A program made the translations under genes and the position numbers. A stretch of 64,000 nt of DNA from an uncultured Dokdonia sp. (GTDB lineage: Bacteria; Bacteroidota; Bacteroidia; Flavobacteriales; Flavobacteriaceae): assembly GCF_947492815.1 (NCBI RefSeq), contig NZ_CANLOB010000008.1, forward strand, positions 62,001 to 126,000, written 5' to 3'. The stretch's first letter is position 1. Each line of letters begins with the position of its first letter. Under the pieces are notes generated by a model. The model was not told the origin of the DNA, did no database searches, and was given only the letters and a program-made list of their open reading frames with translations. This document shows positions 44,573 through 54,133 of this stretch, piece after piece.

Positions 44573-45520
44573 TTACTGCTTATAAACTCGTACCCAATCT
44601 ACGACTGTAAAAGCTTCATCAGGGATGTTGTCAGGATTTAAATTGTCACTAAAGAAATCACCACCTACTGCCATATTTAATGTAATACGTTGAAACCTGT
44701 TATAAAAATCATCTACAAGTCCCCACTCTGCTTCTGTAAAAGTGTGCACTAACTCGCTGTCAAAAAATATTTCAAGTTCATTCTCACTCCAGATGACTTC
44801 AAAGACATGAAACTCGGTCGTAATGTTTCCTCCACTATTAATAAATGTAGTGGTTTGACCTGGATCAGTGTCTGGTTGTCCTTCGGTACTACCATAAAAG
44901 AAATTAGTAGAATATTGTTGTGTATTATTACCTCTATATTCCATAACATCTATCTCTCCATTGGTAGGCCAAGGATCACTAAAAGACCAGAAAGCAGGCC
45001 ATAAACCATCGCCTTCAGGTAGTAGAATACGTGCAGACATACGCAATTTTGTTCCTTCTTCTAAATTTTCAGGGCTATAAGTTTCATTGGTTTCTATACG
45101 TCCACTCGTAAATTCAAATGTTTCGATGGTAGGATCAAAAGGATTTGTAAAACCTGTGACTGTTTCTCTTTTTTCTTGTAAGTACAAGTACCCATTTTCT
45201 AATACTACATTAGAGGGCGTATATTTCTGAAATTCATTATTAAAAGCTCCACTATCCCATGCAGTCCATGCAGTTAGGTTAGTATCAAACTGTTCTTCCC
45301 ATACCAGATCCCAATCTGGTAAATCTTCTACTTGTTGATCTACTCCACCAACGTTTGAAACATCTGGTAGAATCGTAACATCAGAAGAATCATCATTTGA
45401 TTCCTCATCATTCATAGGATCTTCCATAGAAACTTCAGGTTCTACGGATGTCGTATTATCAGTATCTGAACAGGAAACTATACAGCAACTACATAGTATT
45501 AGTAATAAAAATGTTTTCAT
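44573..45520 (-). CDS. GH16 laminarinase-like lipoprotein
   Basis: A 315-residue lipoprotein (lipobox IVSC near residue 17). An acidic linker of about 50 residues leads to a GH16 jelly-roll. The catalytic motif EIDVME is intact (E189, D191, E194), preceded by WPAFWSFSDPWPTNG. The short motif without the extra residue of agarases and carrageenases points to beta-1,3-glucanase (laminarinase). It is probably anchored in the outer membrane. It shares a terminator with the convergent lipoprotein gene. Confidence 0.9.
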   Translation of the reverse strand: MKTFLLLILCSCCIVSCSDTDNTTSVEPEVSMEDPMNDEESNDDSSDVTILPDVSNVGGVDQQVEDLPDWDLVWEEQFDTNLTAWTAWDSGAFNNEFQKYTPSNVVLENGYLYLQEKRETVTGFTNPFDPTIETFEFTSGRIETNETYSPENLEEGTKLRMSARILLPEGDGLWPAFWSFSDPWPTNGEIDVMEYRGNNTQQYSTNFFYGSTEGQPDTDPGQTTTFINSGGNITTEFHVFEVIWSENELEIFFDSELVHTFTEAEWGLVDDFYNRFQRITLNMAVGGDFFSDNLNPDNIPDEAFTVVDWVRVYKQ

Positions 45521-45559
45521 AGCATCATTTTTTTCTTAAAAATAATGCTAAAAATTGAC

Positions 45560-47032
45560 TTACCTGCTATAGTTAGGTGCTTCCTTTGTAATGGTTACAT
45601 CATGCGGATGGCTTTCATTAATACCACTCGCTGTAATCTTCACAAAGCGTCCGTTTTCTTTTAAGGCATCTATCGTTCCCGCTCCACAATATCCCATTCC
45701 TGCTCTTAGTCCTCCTACAAACTGGTGGATACTTTCATTCAATTCTCCTTTGTATGGAACACGTCCTACAATACCTTCTGGAACTAATTTTTTAATATCA
45801 TCCTCTACATCTTGGAAGTAACGATCTTTAGACCCTTTTTTCATAGCTTCTACAGAACCCATACCACGATATGATTTGAACTTACGTCCTTCATAAATGA
45901 TTGTTTCACCAGGAGACTCTTTCGTTCCTGCAAGTAGTGAACCTAGCATGACACAATCAGCTCCTGCTGCAATTGCTTTAGGAATATCACCTGTATAACG
46001 TATCCCTCCATCTGCAATTACAGGTACTCCAGATCCTTTAATAGCTGCAGCACATTCTAACACTGCCGAAAACTGTGGAAATCCAACTCCAGCAACAACA
46101 CGAGTTGTACAAATAGATCCTGGTCCTATTCCTACTTTTACGGCATCGGCTCCAGCTTCTACAAGATATTTAGCCGCTTCGCCAGTGGCGATATTTCCAA
46201 CAACGCAATCTAAGTTAGGATAGGCTGCTTTTACATCTTTCAATACAGCAACCACTCCTTTTGTATGTCCGTGTGCTGTATCAATAACAATAGCATCTAC
46301 TCCAGCTTTTACTAAAGCACCTGCTCGCTCTACAGCATCACCTGTCACTCCAATTGCAGCGGCTACACGTAAACGACCATAAGAATCTTTATTGGCATTT
46401 GGTTTTAGTGTAAGCTTCGTAATATCTCTAAATGTAATCAGTCCAACTAATATGTTACCGTCTTTAACAACAGGTAATTTTTCTATTTTATGATCTTGTA
46501 ATATTTCTTCTGCTTGTGCAAGTGATGTTCCTTCTTTTGCAGTTACAAGATTTTCAGAAGTCATTACTTCAGCTACTGGGCGATCGTTATTTTTTTCAAA
46601 ACGAAGATCTCTATTGGTTACAATTCCTAATAATTTCCCTTCGTCATCTACAATAGGAATTCCTCCAATACTATGCTCACGCATGGCATTTTTAGCATCA
46701 GATACAATAGACGTTAATGGCAATGTTACAGGATCTATAATCATTCCGCTTTCAGCACGCTTTACTTTACGTACTTTCATAGCTTGCTGTTCTATGGTCA
46801 TATTCTTATGTAGCACACCTATACCACCTTCTTGTGCAATAGCTATTGCCATACGACTTTCTGTAACCGTATCCATCGCGGCAGATATAATAGGTACATT
46901 AAGTGTTATGTTTTTTGTAAACTTTGCTTGTATACTTACTTCTCTTGGAAGTACTTCAGAAAAAGCTGGGACTAGAAGTACGTCATCATATGTAAGACCT
47001 TCTCCTAAGATTTTGTTTTCGTGTGCAGTCAT
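45560..47032 (-). CDS. guaB: IMP dehydrogenase
   Basis: A 490-residue protein matching IMPDH throughout. The N terminus is [17 protein letters not shown], a CBS-domain pair spans residues about 95-205, the catalytic loop GPGSICTTR carries the active-site Cys, the IMP-binding DGGIRYTGD is present, and the flap is RGMGSVEAM. It converts IMP to XMP with NAD, the rate-limiting step of guanine nucleotide synthesis. Its leader carries a 15-base palindrome copy. Confidence 0.97.
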   Translation of the reverse strand: MTAHENKILGEGLTYDDVLLVPAFSEVLPREVSIQAKFTKNITLNVPIISAAMDTVTESRMAIAIAQEGGIGVLHKNMTIEQQAMKVRKVKRAESGMIIDPVTLPLTSIVSDAKNAMREHSIGGIPIVDDEGKLLGIVTNRDLRFEKNNDRPVAEVMTSENLVTAKEGTSLAQAEEILQDHKIEKLPVVKDGNILVGLITFRDITKLTLKPNANKDSYGRLRVAAAIGVTGDAVERAGALVKAGVDAIVIDTAHGHTKGVVAVLKDVKAAYPNLDCVVGNIATGEAAKYLVEAGADAVKVGIGPGSICTTRVVAGVGFPQFSAVLECAAAIKGSGVPVIADGGIRYTGDIPKAIAAGADCVMLGSLLAGTKESPGETIIYEGRKFKSYRGMGSVEAMKKGSKDRYFQDVEDDIKKLVPEGIVGRVPYKGELNESIHQFVGGLRAGMGYCGAGTIDALKENGRFVKITASGINESHPHDVTITKEAPNYSR

Positions 47033-47066
47033 TGCAATTATGTTTTATATTTCGCTAGAGATATAT

Positions 47067-47081
47067 GCTTTCGCGAAAGCG
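47067..47081. repeat. Palindromic repeat in the guaB leader
   Basis: GCTTTCGCGAAAGCG, 15 of 16 bases, within the 5' leader of guaB. Confidence 0.9.
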
Positions 47082-47125
47082 TAAAAACTAAGATTAGTAT
47101 TTACTAGTTAACATTTAATTGCGTG

Positions 47126-47133
47126 CAAAGATA
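47126..47133 (-). promoter_or_regulatory. -7 element of the guaB promoter
   Basis: TATCTTTG on the minus strand, matching TAnnTTTG. The predicted leader of about 85 bases includes the palindrome at 47067-47081. Confidence 0.55.
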
Positions 47134-47166
47134 GTGATAAAATAGAGACTGTAAACAACGAAAACC

Positions 47167-47628
47167 TTAATTCTTGCGAGGTATCAATCCTTTTGGGACA
47201 AAAGCTTTTTCTTCATCATACAAGCTAATGTAAAAAATCAATGGTTTTTTTAAACCCTCGTACGTCAATTCGTATTTATCTAATAAAGCAATACCTCCTA
47301 GTGTTGCATTTTCACTTTCGTAACCACAACAACTTCCTAGTCTTACAAAGTGTACGGTTTCTCCATTAGGTCCTGCTAAAGAAGCAAAATAACGTTTTTC
47401 ATTACGAGCACCACTAGAAAATCCCCCTCCTATTTTAATAGGATTTTTTTCAGAATATCCATACGACGCATCTTTTGAAACTTCTGTAATATCAAGAAAT
47501 GGTTCTATGTTTTCACTAGAATACATAGGAAGTGAACCTCCGACCGTAGTTGTACCTGTTACTTGGTTGGTTGATTTGCAACTAAGGCAACATATTGCCA
47601 TGCATAGAATAAGTAGTGCTTTTTTCAT
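47167..47628 (-). CDS. Lipoprotein of unknown function
   Basis: A 153-residue lipoprotein (lipobox CLSC near residue 17). The conserved core reads DASYGYSEKNPIKIGGG, HFVRLGSCCGYESENA and LDKYELTYEGLKKPLIFYISLY, seen in a flavobacterial family I know only as uncharacterised lipoproteins. The Cys-Cys pair is notable. Confidence 0.75.
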   Translation of the reverse strand: MKKALLILCMAICCLSCKSTNQVTGTTTVGGSLPMYSSENIEPFLDITEVSKDASYGYSEKNPIKIGGGFSSGARNEKRYFASLAGPNGETVHFVRLGSCCGYESENATLGGIALLDKYELTYEGLKKPLIFYISLYDEEKAFVPKGLIPRKN

Positions 47629-47891
47629 TTTTTAAATTTTGTTTGTCATAAAACTACAAAAAGCAGCAGTTTCAAAATAGTTAGAATTCGTGAATGACCA
47701 CTTTGAATGAGGGAACTAAAACATTCTTAAAAAAAATTTACAATATAGTTTATAAAACTGAGAGAGATATATAGGTCATCACGTTATCTTAATTCAATCT
47801 AAATACAAATCTCTTTAAAACAGTTATTTATATTGTTTCTAAAACCATTGCTTTCTACTTTTAAGTAAATTAATTACTAAAAAAAAGGATT

Positions 47892-48137
47892 ATGGCTATT
47901 AGACTTGCACACAATTGTAGTAATTGTGATCAATTAAAGGATGGAAATTTTTGTACAAAACACAGTGTACAGGTAAACACACATTACACGTGTGATAGTT
48001 TTGAGATGAAGGCATCGTTAAAAGATGAGCGTAACTGTGTTACCTGCTCACGATATGAAAAAAGCGATTGTGCTAACCCTGAAAAATCTGCTCCTGGCAT
48101 GTTATGTGCTTCATGGGCACCACAAGCGCAGGCATAG
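47892..48137 (+). CDS. Small Cys-rich protein
   Basis: An 81-residue cytoplasmic protein with eight Cys in pairs: HNCSNCDQ, FCTKH, YTCDSF, NCVTCSRY, DCANP and LCASW. The pattern suggests zinc- or iron-sulfur binding, in two similar halves. It lies beside the iron-acquisition operon. Its upstream region holds a weak match to the iron-region operator (47784-47806), but the role is not known. Confidence 0.72.
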   Translation: MAIRLAHNCSNCDQLKDGNFCTKHSVQVNTHYTCDSFEMKASLKDERNCVTCSRYEKSDCANPEKSAPGMLCASWAPQAQA

Positions 48138-48162
48138 TACATAATCACTCTATATATTATAA

Positions 48163-48197
48163 ACCCTTATGATTTTACAATTCATAAGGGTTATTTT
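48163..48197 (+). terminator. Terminator of the Cys-rich protein gene
   Basis: A perfect 11-bp stem (48163-48173 with 48183-48193), followed by a T-rich stretch. It overlaps the end of the convergent operon. Confidence 0.8.
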
Positions 48198-48547
48198 ATA
48201 TTATGACTATTCAAAACATGTGCTAGACCTAATTCAAAAAGAGCTCCAGATACCAAGTCATGTATCATTTTTAACTCTTCATAGTTCATAGCAAAACTTA
48301 CTTGAGGAATCGGAGTATTCAACAGCATGGGTTTACAGGAATTATCTTCACAACAGTCTTTACAATGTATAGATCTCTGTCTGGCCTCTTCTATATCTTT
48401 TTTAAATGCAATAAGTTGTTCTAAAGTAAAATGCAATCCAGTTTTTTTAAAAACGATATTAATTTTATATAAATCCTTAATGACACATCGTTTCCAGACA
48501 AAAACAATCCCAAATTTATTTTTATATATAATTGAAATATCATCCAT
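48191..48547 (-). CDS. DUF6686-like protein, second copy
   Basis: A 118-residue protein similar in outline to the gene directly upstream: LHFTLEQLIAFKKDI and IPQVSFAMNYEELKMIHDLVSGAL match the same positions there. It carries an extra Cys cluster (IHCKDCCEDNSCKP) that could bind metal. It lacks the N-terminal Cys pair of its neighbour. It is the last gene of the six-gene operon (3-base gap) and function is unknown. Confidence 0.65.
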   Translation of the reverse strand: MDDISIIYKNKFGIVFVWKRCVIKDLYKINIVFKKTGLHFTLEQLIAFKKDIEEARQRSIHCKDCCEDNSCKPMLLNTPIPQVSFAMNYEELKMIHDLVSGALFELGLAHVLNSHNIK

Positions 48548-48550
48548 AGC

Positions 48551-48904
48551 TTAATTCAAAAAAAAGATATAATCAATATCCAGTAACTTAATATTTTCAA
48601 AGGGTTTCTGTGTTTTCTGTAGAATCAAATCTTTCAGTGATTCTAATTCCTGTCTATTAAACATCATAGATAAATTCTGTTGCATCGTTTGTATGGGAAT
48701 TTTACGTTTTATAACCATCCGTTCATACTTCATTTCCCAATATTCTACTTCAATACCAGATACATACTGCTTAAAAGACTCTAATTCTTTAGGAGTGAAT
48801 TCTATGTATAAATTATTGAATGTTAAATGATATATATTACACGTTTCACAAAAAGAAAGTTGTCCGTTACAGTTTTTGGCTATTGTTCTTATTTTATGAC
48901 ACAT
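48551..48904 (-). CDS. DUF6686 family protein
   Basis: A 117-residue protein with the family pattern LSFCETCNIYHLTFNNLYIEFTPKELESFKQY and KIPIQTMQQNLSMMFNRQELESLKDLI. Four Cys near the N terminus (MCHK, NCNG, FCETC) could bind metal. It lies 15 bases downstream of the PepSY reductase in an iron-acquisition operon. Function is not established. Confidence 0.72.
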   Translation of the reverse strand: MCHKIRTIAKNCNGQLSFCETCNIYHLTFNNLYIEFTPKELESFKQYVSGIEVEYWEMKYERMVIKRKIPIQTMQQNLSMMFNRQELESLKDLILQKTQKPFENIKLLDIDYIFFLN

Positions 48905-48919
48905 ACTTCTCTTATTTTT

Positions 48920-51115
48920 TTAATAACAATCCATCAATAACTGGTTATTCTTCTCAAAATCTACTAAAGGGCATTTTAATTCTTCTATTGAAACCTCCTC
49001 CAATAGTTTTACAACCTGATTTTGCATGCTTAATGATCCACAAATCATAACCACTCCTCCTGTTTCAAAAACCTCTTTTATAAGAGCTCGTTTTGTAGCT
49101 AAAACATCTTGCACATACTGTTGACTTCCTTCTCTGGAATAAGCATTTTTATAGGACTTTATACGCTTTCGCAAAAGCGCACGATTCATAAACTCTTCAT
49201 ATAAGGTAAAGGAATCTCGTGTGCGACCTCCCCAAAATATATGCATTGGGATTTGTATTGTGTTTTCTTCTATCATTCCTAGAAATGGAGCGATTCCGGT
49301 TCCATTTGCAATACATATAATAGAACGCGCATGTTTAGGGAAATGAAACTTCGTATTCTTTTCTAGAGTACCACTTATTTTGTTACCCAACTCAAGTGTA
49401 CTCATATATGAAGAACATTTCCCTTGGTCATGCTTCTTAACACTTAACACAATTTTCTTATCTATTTTCGCAACAGAATACTGCCGCGCTTTTGTTTCAT
49501 TTTCTGGTGTAATCGCTACCAAATCCCCAGATTGAAATGGCACTTTCTTCTTACTTTTTAACTGAAGTATAAAAGTGTCATCCATATTAAGATTTGTCTT
49601 TTCTACAACAGTAAAGCTGTGTAGTTTCTTTTTCTTTTGATGTATCGAAACGTGTAATGCCATTTCTGTTGCTGTATTCCAATCACGTATCCAATGCTGA
49701 AAGGAATCTTCAGATTGATCATCTATTTTATGTAAAGGCATCACTGGCATATATGCCGCATGTCTATGCAATAACGCATCTATCTGTAATGCAAATCGAC
49801 AATACTTTGGATACATAGAAGAACCAAAACCTACGACTGCAAATTTTAAGTGAGTTATAGGGGTGATCTTTGCTACTAATTTTTCAAAATCACGAGCATT
49901 TGTTGGTGCATCTCCATCTCCATACGTGGCCGTAAAGATGAGTAGATGTGTGGCTTTTTCATACGTACTATACTCATTTAGTGAAGACATAAAAACAGAT
50001 TTCCCTTGTTGAACAAGTGATCTATGCACCGCTCTTGCAAATGTATATGTGTTTCCTGTTTCTGATCCTACCAATAAAATATATTCACTAGTATCTTTAC
50101 CTTGAGAAACCACGGGGGCTTTTGTATTTGATTTTCGTCTACGCTTTAAAGTCATAGCAATACCAGAGTATATAAAAAACAAAATACTCATACTAGCCAT
50201 TAATAATAGTAACGACCAAATCACACTCCCCTGCCCTGTATGTAATGTAAAACTCAATTGAGACGCTACTCGAACAAATGGATATGTTAACTCGCTTACA
50301 ATAGCACCATTATATTGATGTATGAATAACTCTTTATCAAGTAGTGCTATTTCAAAATAGTCTTCGGTATCTTCAGAAAAAGGAAATGTTATTTTTCGCA
50401 CTTCATTAAGAGAAGTTTGCTTAAAGATTGGGAAATCGATAAGGTCTAGTGATGGTTTATTTTCAGTCCCATCAACATCCCAATGGTGTTGTAAATCACT
50501 TTCAGGTAGTAAAGAAAACTTCTCTGCAGAAAGATACACCCCTGTAATCGCAAGTATTAAAATAGGATATAACAACCATCTTCCTAAAATAACATGATAC
50601 CGCTGATTAAAATTACGTTCTTGAACCTTTGTATAAAGTTTTAAAAAGCCTCCTTGTCGTTGAGCCAATACTAAAAGTCCTGTGACTGCAATCAAACAAA
50701 GCAATAGAGATACCAATCCTATAAAAAACCGTCCTATACTTTTTAAGAAAAGTGATCTATGTAGATTTGTTGTAAAACTAAAAATAGGAGCTCTCTCTTT
50801 TACTTCTCCAAGTATTTTTCCTGTAATAGGGTCTATATAGCCTGTCTGACTTTCTCCATCTTTAGTAATGACAGATGCTATGACAAAATCTGAAGGCGTT
50901 ACTTCAAATTCTAATACTTCGTCATATTCATTTTTAAGTGTCTGAATGGTTTCTCCTACAGCTATTTCATGGAGGTTATTTACAACATAAGGTTGTATAC
51001 TATTAGATATAGGTTCAAATGCTAGAATAATTCCAGTGATAGAAGCTATAATTAGAAATAAAGCAGAAGATATAGCCAGTACTAAGTGACTATATCTCCA
51101 GAGAGAAAGTACCAT
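48920..51115 (-). CDS. PepSY-flavodoxin-FNR fusion (ferric/haem reductase-like)
   Basis: A 731-residue protein. Residues 1-330 are a PepSY-TM unit with four membrane helices (near 10-33, 125-150, 175-195, 290-320). Residues about 345-490 are a flavodoxin-like FMN domain (VGSETGNTYTFARAV, TATYGDGDAPTNA), and residues about 510-731 an FAD/NAD(P)H ferredoxin-reductase domain (RQYSVAKI, IANGTGIAPFLGMI). It can carry electrons from NAD(P)H across the inner membrane, as in periplasmic ferric or haem reduction. A degenerate palindrome (49164-49179) encodes LLRKR. Confidence 0.88.
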   Translation of the reverse strand: MVLSLWRYSHLVLAISSALFLIIASITGIILAFEPISNSIQPYVVNNLHEIAVGETIQTLKNEYDEVLEFEVTPSDFVIASVITKDGESQTGYIDPITGKILGEVKERAPIFSFTTNLHRSLFLKSIGRFFIGLVSLLLCLIAVTGLLVLAQRQGGFLKLYTKVQERNFNQRYHVILGRWLLYPILILAITGVYLSAEKFSLLPESDLQHHWDVDGTENKPSLDLIDFPIFKQTSLNEVRKITFPFSEDTEDYFEIALLDKELFIHQYNGAIVSELTYPFVRVASQLSFTLHTGQGSVIWSLLLLMASMSILFFIYSGIAMTLKRRRKSNTKAPVVSQGKDTSEYILLVGSETGNTYTFARAVHRSLVQQGKSVFMSSLNEYSTYEKATHLLIFTATYGDGDAPTNARDFEKLVAKITPITHLKFAVVGFGSSMYPKYCRFALQIDALLHRHAAYMPVMPLHKIDDQSEDSFQHWIRDWNTATEMALHVSIHQKKKKLHSFTVVEKTNLNMDDTFILQLKSKKKVPFQSGDLVAITPENETKARQYSVAKIDKKIVLSVKKHDQGKCSSYMSTLELGNKISGTLEKNTKFHFPKHARSIICIANGTGIAPFLGMIEENTIQIPMHIFWGGRTRDSFTLYEEFMNRALLRKRIKSYKNAYSREGSQQYVQDVLATKRALIKEVFETGGVVMICGSLSMQNQVVKLLEEVSIEELKCPLVDFEKNNQLLMDCY
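49164..49179. repeat. Palindromic repeat, one-mismatch copy inside the PepSY reductase gene
   Basis: CGCTTTCGCAAAAGCG, one base from the 16-base core, read as LLRKR. Confidence 0.7.
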
Positions 51116-51126
51116 ATATGAATGTA

Positions 51127-51615
51127 TTATTGAGGTATCATACGGATATATCGAATAAATCCTTTTCCTTCTACTTTGCTTTTTACACTTTCTGATGTCA
51201 ACTCAAACTGCACATCATCTACATAATACTCCTGATCTTCTACAGCAGTTTCAAATCGGATGCTATAGCCTGCATCTATTTTATCACTTGGAATTTTCAG
51301 CACATTAATTTTACGCTCTCCACCACTTATGGTTGCTCCAGAAATCGCATCTATATCTGGACGGCGTTTTCCGTAAAATTCCCACCATTCTGTAATATCA
51401 CTATACCACTCTTTATCTTTTCCCTGCACATATAAGGTTTCTTCATAAGCTCCTTCTGGGTTGATTAATGAAACTACGATATAGGCTCCTTCCCCTGTAT
51501 AATTTACCATTTGAATCATACATTTTACTGAGGTAGTTTCACTAGGTTTTGTAAAAGCGACCAATAAAAAGAGAGCACAAATAGCGATGGTGCTTTGTTT
51601 GATAATACGTTTCAT
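51127..51615 (-). CDS. DUF2271 family periplasmic protein
   Basis: A 162-residue protein with an N-terminal signal or anchor (AICALFLLVAFTKPSE). The DUF2271 domain shows VVSLINPEGAYEETLYVQGKDKEWYSDITEWW and GATISGGERKINV. Members usually accompany PepSY-type reductases, as here (11 bases upstream of that gene). It may bind a flavin or metal in the periplasm; this is inference. Confidence 0.85.
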   Translation of the reverse strand: MKRIIKQSTIAICALFLLVAFTKPSETTSVKCMIQMVNYTGEGAYIVVSLINPEGAYEETLYVQGKDKEWYSDITEWWEFYGKRRPDIDAISGATISGGERKINVLKIPSDKIDAGYSIRFETAVEDQEYYVDDVQFELTSESVKSKVEGKGFIRYIRMIPQ

Positions 51616-51616
51616 A

Positions 51617-53113
51617 TTACTTAAGAAAATTTAATGGTGTTTGTTGTTGTTGTAAAAGTTCATTTTCACTAGCGAGATCTAATACCGTTTCATCAAAATC
51701 CGTTTTTATGGTTTTATCAGCTCCTAGGCTTAATAGGTATTTAAGGATTTCATCATTTTCTGCTTTCATTGCTGCAATATGCAATGCGGTATACCCTTCA
51801 TTATTTTTAGCATTTACATCTATATCAAAAGCAACTACTCTTTTTAATAAAGCAAGATTATTTTTTTGTGTTGCAAGGTGCAATAATGTATTCCCATCAT
51901 ATTGTGTTTGATTCATCGACAAATCATTTTCTTGAAGTAATTTTAATTTTGCATCAAACACTTTTGAATCTTTTGCCCTAAATGTATTCAGTAAATAGTA
52001 TGCGAGTGAATTTCCATCTTTATCCTTGGTTTGGATATCGGCTCCTTTTTCTAATAAGAAGGCTACTACACCAGGGGTATTCCGATTGACAGCCATCGCA
52101 AGAGCTGAGCGTCCATTTTCATCTTTTACATTGATATCCTTTACATACTCCGATAAAAACTGAACAATTTCTAATGTATTGCTATTTGCAGCATTCATAA
52201 AAGGAGAATCTCCGCCTTTATCCTGTAAATTCACATCCACTCCTTTTTCTATAAAATAAGAGAAAATAGCAGGGTCATTAGATTTATAAGCAATCGCATG
52301 TAAAGGATTACGACCGCGGTCTCCTATCACATTAGGCTGAATTCCTAAACCTTCTAAAAATGCATAAGTATCTAATCCGTTTTGTGAACGACGTGTCCCT
52401 TGACTCGCATATAACATGGCATTACCTCCTTCTTGATTGACTGTATTTGAATCGACTCCTTTTTTAATAAGTAGTTTCAAAAATGGAATATTTCCATTTC
52501 TAGCCGCATACGTAAAGAGCGTGTTTCCATTAGGATCTTTTTCTTTTACATCAAATCCTTTCGCTAGAAAATAAGCAAGCTCTTTTTCATTTTCTAAAGA
52601 AGACGCTATTAAGAATAATGAGTTTACACCATTCTTATTTTTTTCTTTAGTAAGTATCACACCATTCTTTTCAAATAAATCATACACTTTTGTATTCTTT
52701 TGACCTGTTGAGGCTGCAAAGGTTACTGGTGTATTTCCATGACTATCTGTTACATCAATGGCTGCTCCTTTTTCAAAAAGATGCTGCATAATTCCTGTAT
52801 TGCCTTTGTATGCAGCCCAAAAAATATAGGTACGACTATCGTGCGTTCGTTTCTTTACGTCATTTCCCTCTAGCGAAAGAAGATACTTTATAGTATTCTC
52901 ATTTGTGTTTTCAAGTAACGCATATACGACAGCATCAAAAGCATTACCATTGAGCTCGCTAGGATTATTCCCTGCTTTAATAGCTTCTTTTACTTTCTCT
53001 ATAGAGGGATTTGCTCTCCAATAGTCTCTTTGTAAGAACACATTGTCTTGGGCAAATACGAGTTGCGAACATAAAAGCATAGCAACTATCCAGATATAGT
53101 GTATTGATTTCAT
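51617..53113 (-). CDS. Ankyrin-repeat protein, periplasmic
   Basis: A 498-residue protein with a signal peptide (cleavage after LVFAQ near residue 22) and about 12 ankyrin repeats (DSHGNTPVTFAAS, GYTALHIAAMKAE, LGADKTIKTDFDETVLDLA). It is separated by one base from the DUF2271 gene and one base from DUF6607, so translational coupling is likely. It may serve as a protein-binding scaffold for the iron-uptake apparatus. Confidence 0.88.
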   Translation of the reverse strand: MKSIHYIWIVAMLLCSQLVFAQDNVFLQRDYWRANPSIEKVKEAIKAGNNPSELNGNAFDAVVYALLENTNENTIKYLLSLEGNDVKKRTHDSRTYIFWAAYKGNTGIMQHLFEKGAAIDVTDSHGNTPVTFAASTGQKNTKVYDLFEKNGVILTKEKNKNGVNSLFLIASSLENEKELAYFLAKGFDVKEKDPNGNTLFTYAARNGNIPFLKLLIKKGVDSNTVNQEGGNAMLYASQGTRRSQNGLDTYAFLEGLGIQPNVIGDRGRNPLHAIAYKSNDPAIFSYFIEKGVDVNLQDKGGDSPFMNAANSNTLEIVQFLSEYVKDINVKDENGRSALAMAVNRNTPGVVAFLLEKGADIQTKDKDGNSLAYYLLNTFRAKDSKVFDAKLKLLQENDLSMNQTQYDGNTLLHLATQKNNLALLKRVVAFDIDVNAKNNEGYTALHIAAMKAENDEILKYLLSLGADKTIKTDFDETVLDLASENELLQQQQTPLNFLK

Positions 53114-53114
53114 A

Positions 53115-54020
53115 TTAAGGTTTTTTTACAAAGGATTCGATAACTGGATTTATCTGTGCAGACTCAGTAATGGCATCATCAAAAAGGTGTTTATATAATG
53201 CTTTATTATCTACTTTTGCTTCTAATGACAAATCACTTTTTCTCCCATATACTTCTTCCCATTTAGCACGGACCAGCTCCCATTTTTGGGTATGTTCTTG
53301 CCACCACTTTGCCGCAGCAGCACAACGACTCTCATCTACTCTCTTATAGGTATTGTAGCCTTTTTCTTGGGCAATCACCATATCCTCTTTTCCTGCTTCA
53401 CGTATCACTTTATCATTATCTTGATCATGAATCCATCCTTCAGAAGTGATTTCTTGACGATTTCCACGTACGGTAATATTGTAATCACTACGGGTTGTAT
53501 ATTCTCTACGAGGTAATGGTGCGTCTGTCCTGTTTTCCCAAAAACTCTTCCCATCTACATGCACCCATGTTGCAGATCCTTCATATCTAGGACTATCATC
53601 TACTTGATATACTTTCTGCGTCCATTGTCCTTTCACATGGTCTTTAGGTTTTTGTTCGAAACGCCATTTATTATCTCCATCGTACATATAAAAATCTTGA
53701 TTTTCAAACATCCAATCTTGCCTCCAATGCTTTACAATATGTGGTTGAGAAGGGTTTCCAACTTGTAAAAGATGCTGTATAGACACCTTATCTTTTTCAT
53801 CAGTTACCAATGCTGCATATTCTAATGCCGTAGAAGTCTCTGGATGGGAGGGTTTATATAAAGAATCTCCACTGTATTCAAATGTTTCAACAAAATTAAA
53901 AGTCACTTCAAAACACCCGCACATTTTCTTTATGGCTTCTGCATCTTGTTTCTTTTTGTTTTGCGCATGTATTGTTCCTAACATAAAAATTGCAATAAGT
54001 GCAATCACAGTTCTTTTCAT
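53115..54020 (-). CDS. DUF6607 family secreted protein
   Basis: A 301-residue protein with signal peptide (GTIHAQ, cleavage near residue 19). The mature part starts MCGCFEVTFNFVETF and continues with HWRQDWMFENQDFYMYDGDNKWRF, the pattern I recall for DUF6607. It is the first gene of the operon and diverges from the HmuR-like receptor. Family members commonly sit in bacteroidote iron loci; a haem- or siderophore-related role is inferred. Confidence 0.85.
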   Translation of the reverse strand: MKRTVIALIAIFMLGTIHAQNKKKQDAEAIKKMCGCFEVTFNFVETFEYSGDSLYKPSHPETSTALEYAALVTDEKDKVSIQHLLQVGNPSQPHIVKHWRQDWMFENQDFYMYDGDNKWRFEQKPKDHVKGQWTQKVYQVDDSPRYEGSATWVHVDGKSFWENRTDAPLPRREYTTRSDYNITVRGNRQEITSEGWIHDQDNDKVIREAGKEDMVIAQEKGYNTYKRVDESRCAAAAKWWQEHTQKWELVRAKWEEVYGRKSDLSLEAKVDNKALYKHLFDDAITESAQINPVIESFVKKP

Positions 54021-54055
54021 GATATCTCTTTTTAATTGGATTAATTGTTCGGGTG

Positions 54056-54063
54056 CAAAAATA
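54056..54063 (-). promoter_or_regulatory. -7 element of the DUF6607 operon
   Basis: TATTTTTG on the minus strand (TAnnTTTG), abutting the 23-bp inverted-repeat operator at 54065-54087. Confidence 0.6.
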
Positions 54064-54064
54064 G

Positions 54065-54087
54065 TTATTTTTATTAAATCTAAATAA
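54065..54087. promoter_or_regulatory. 23-bp inverted-repeat operator, copy 1
   Basis: The right arm AATCTAAATAA is intact and the left arm is TTATTTTTATT. Twenty of 23 bases match the site at 63487-63509. It lies between two divergent -7 elements, so one bound protein could control both transcripts. An iron-responsive repressor (Fur or DtxR type) is an inference from the genes served. Confidence 0.6.
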
Positions 54088-54097
54088 GAATAATTTA

Positions 54098-54105
54098 TAT
54101 ATTTG
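54098..54105 (+). promoter_or_regulatory. -7 element of the HmuR-like receptor gene
   Basis: TATATTTG, 28 bases before the ATG and 10 bases after the operator. Confidence 0.6.
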
Positions 54106-54133
54106 CACTCTATTAAGAATCATTCTAGATAAA

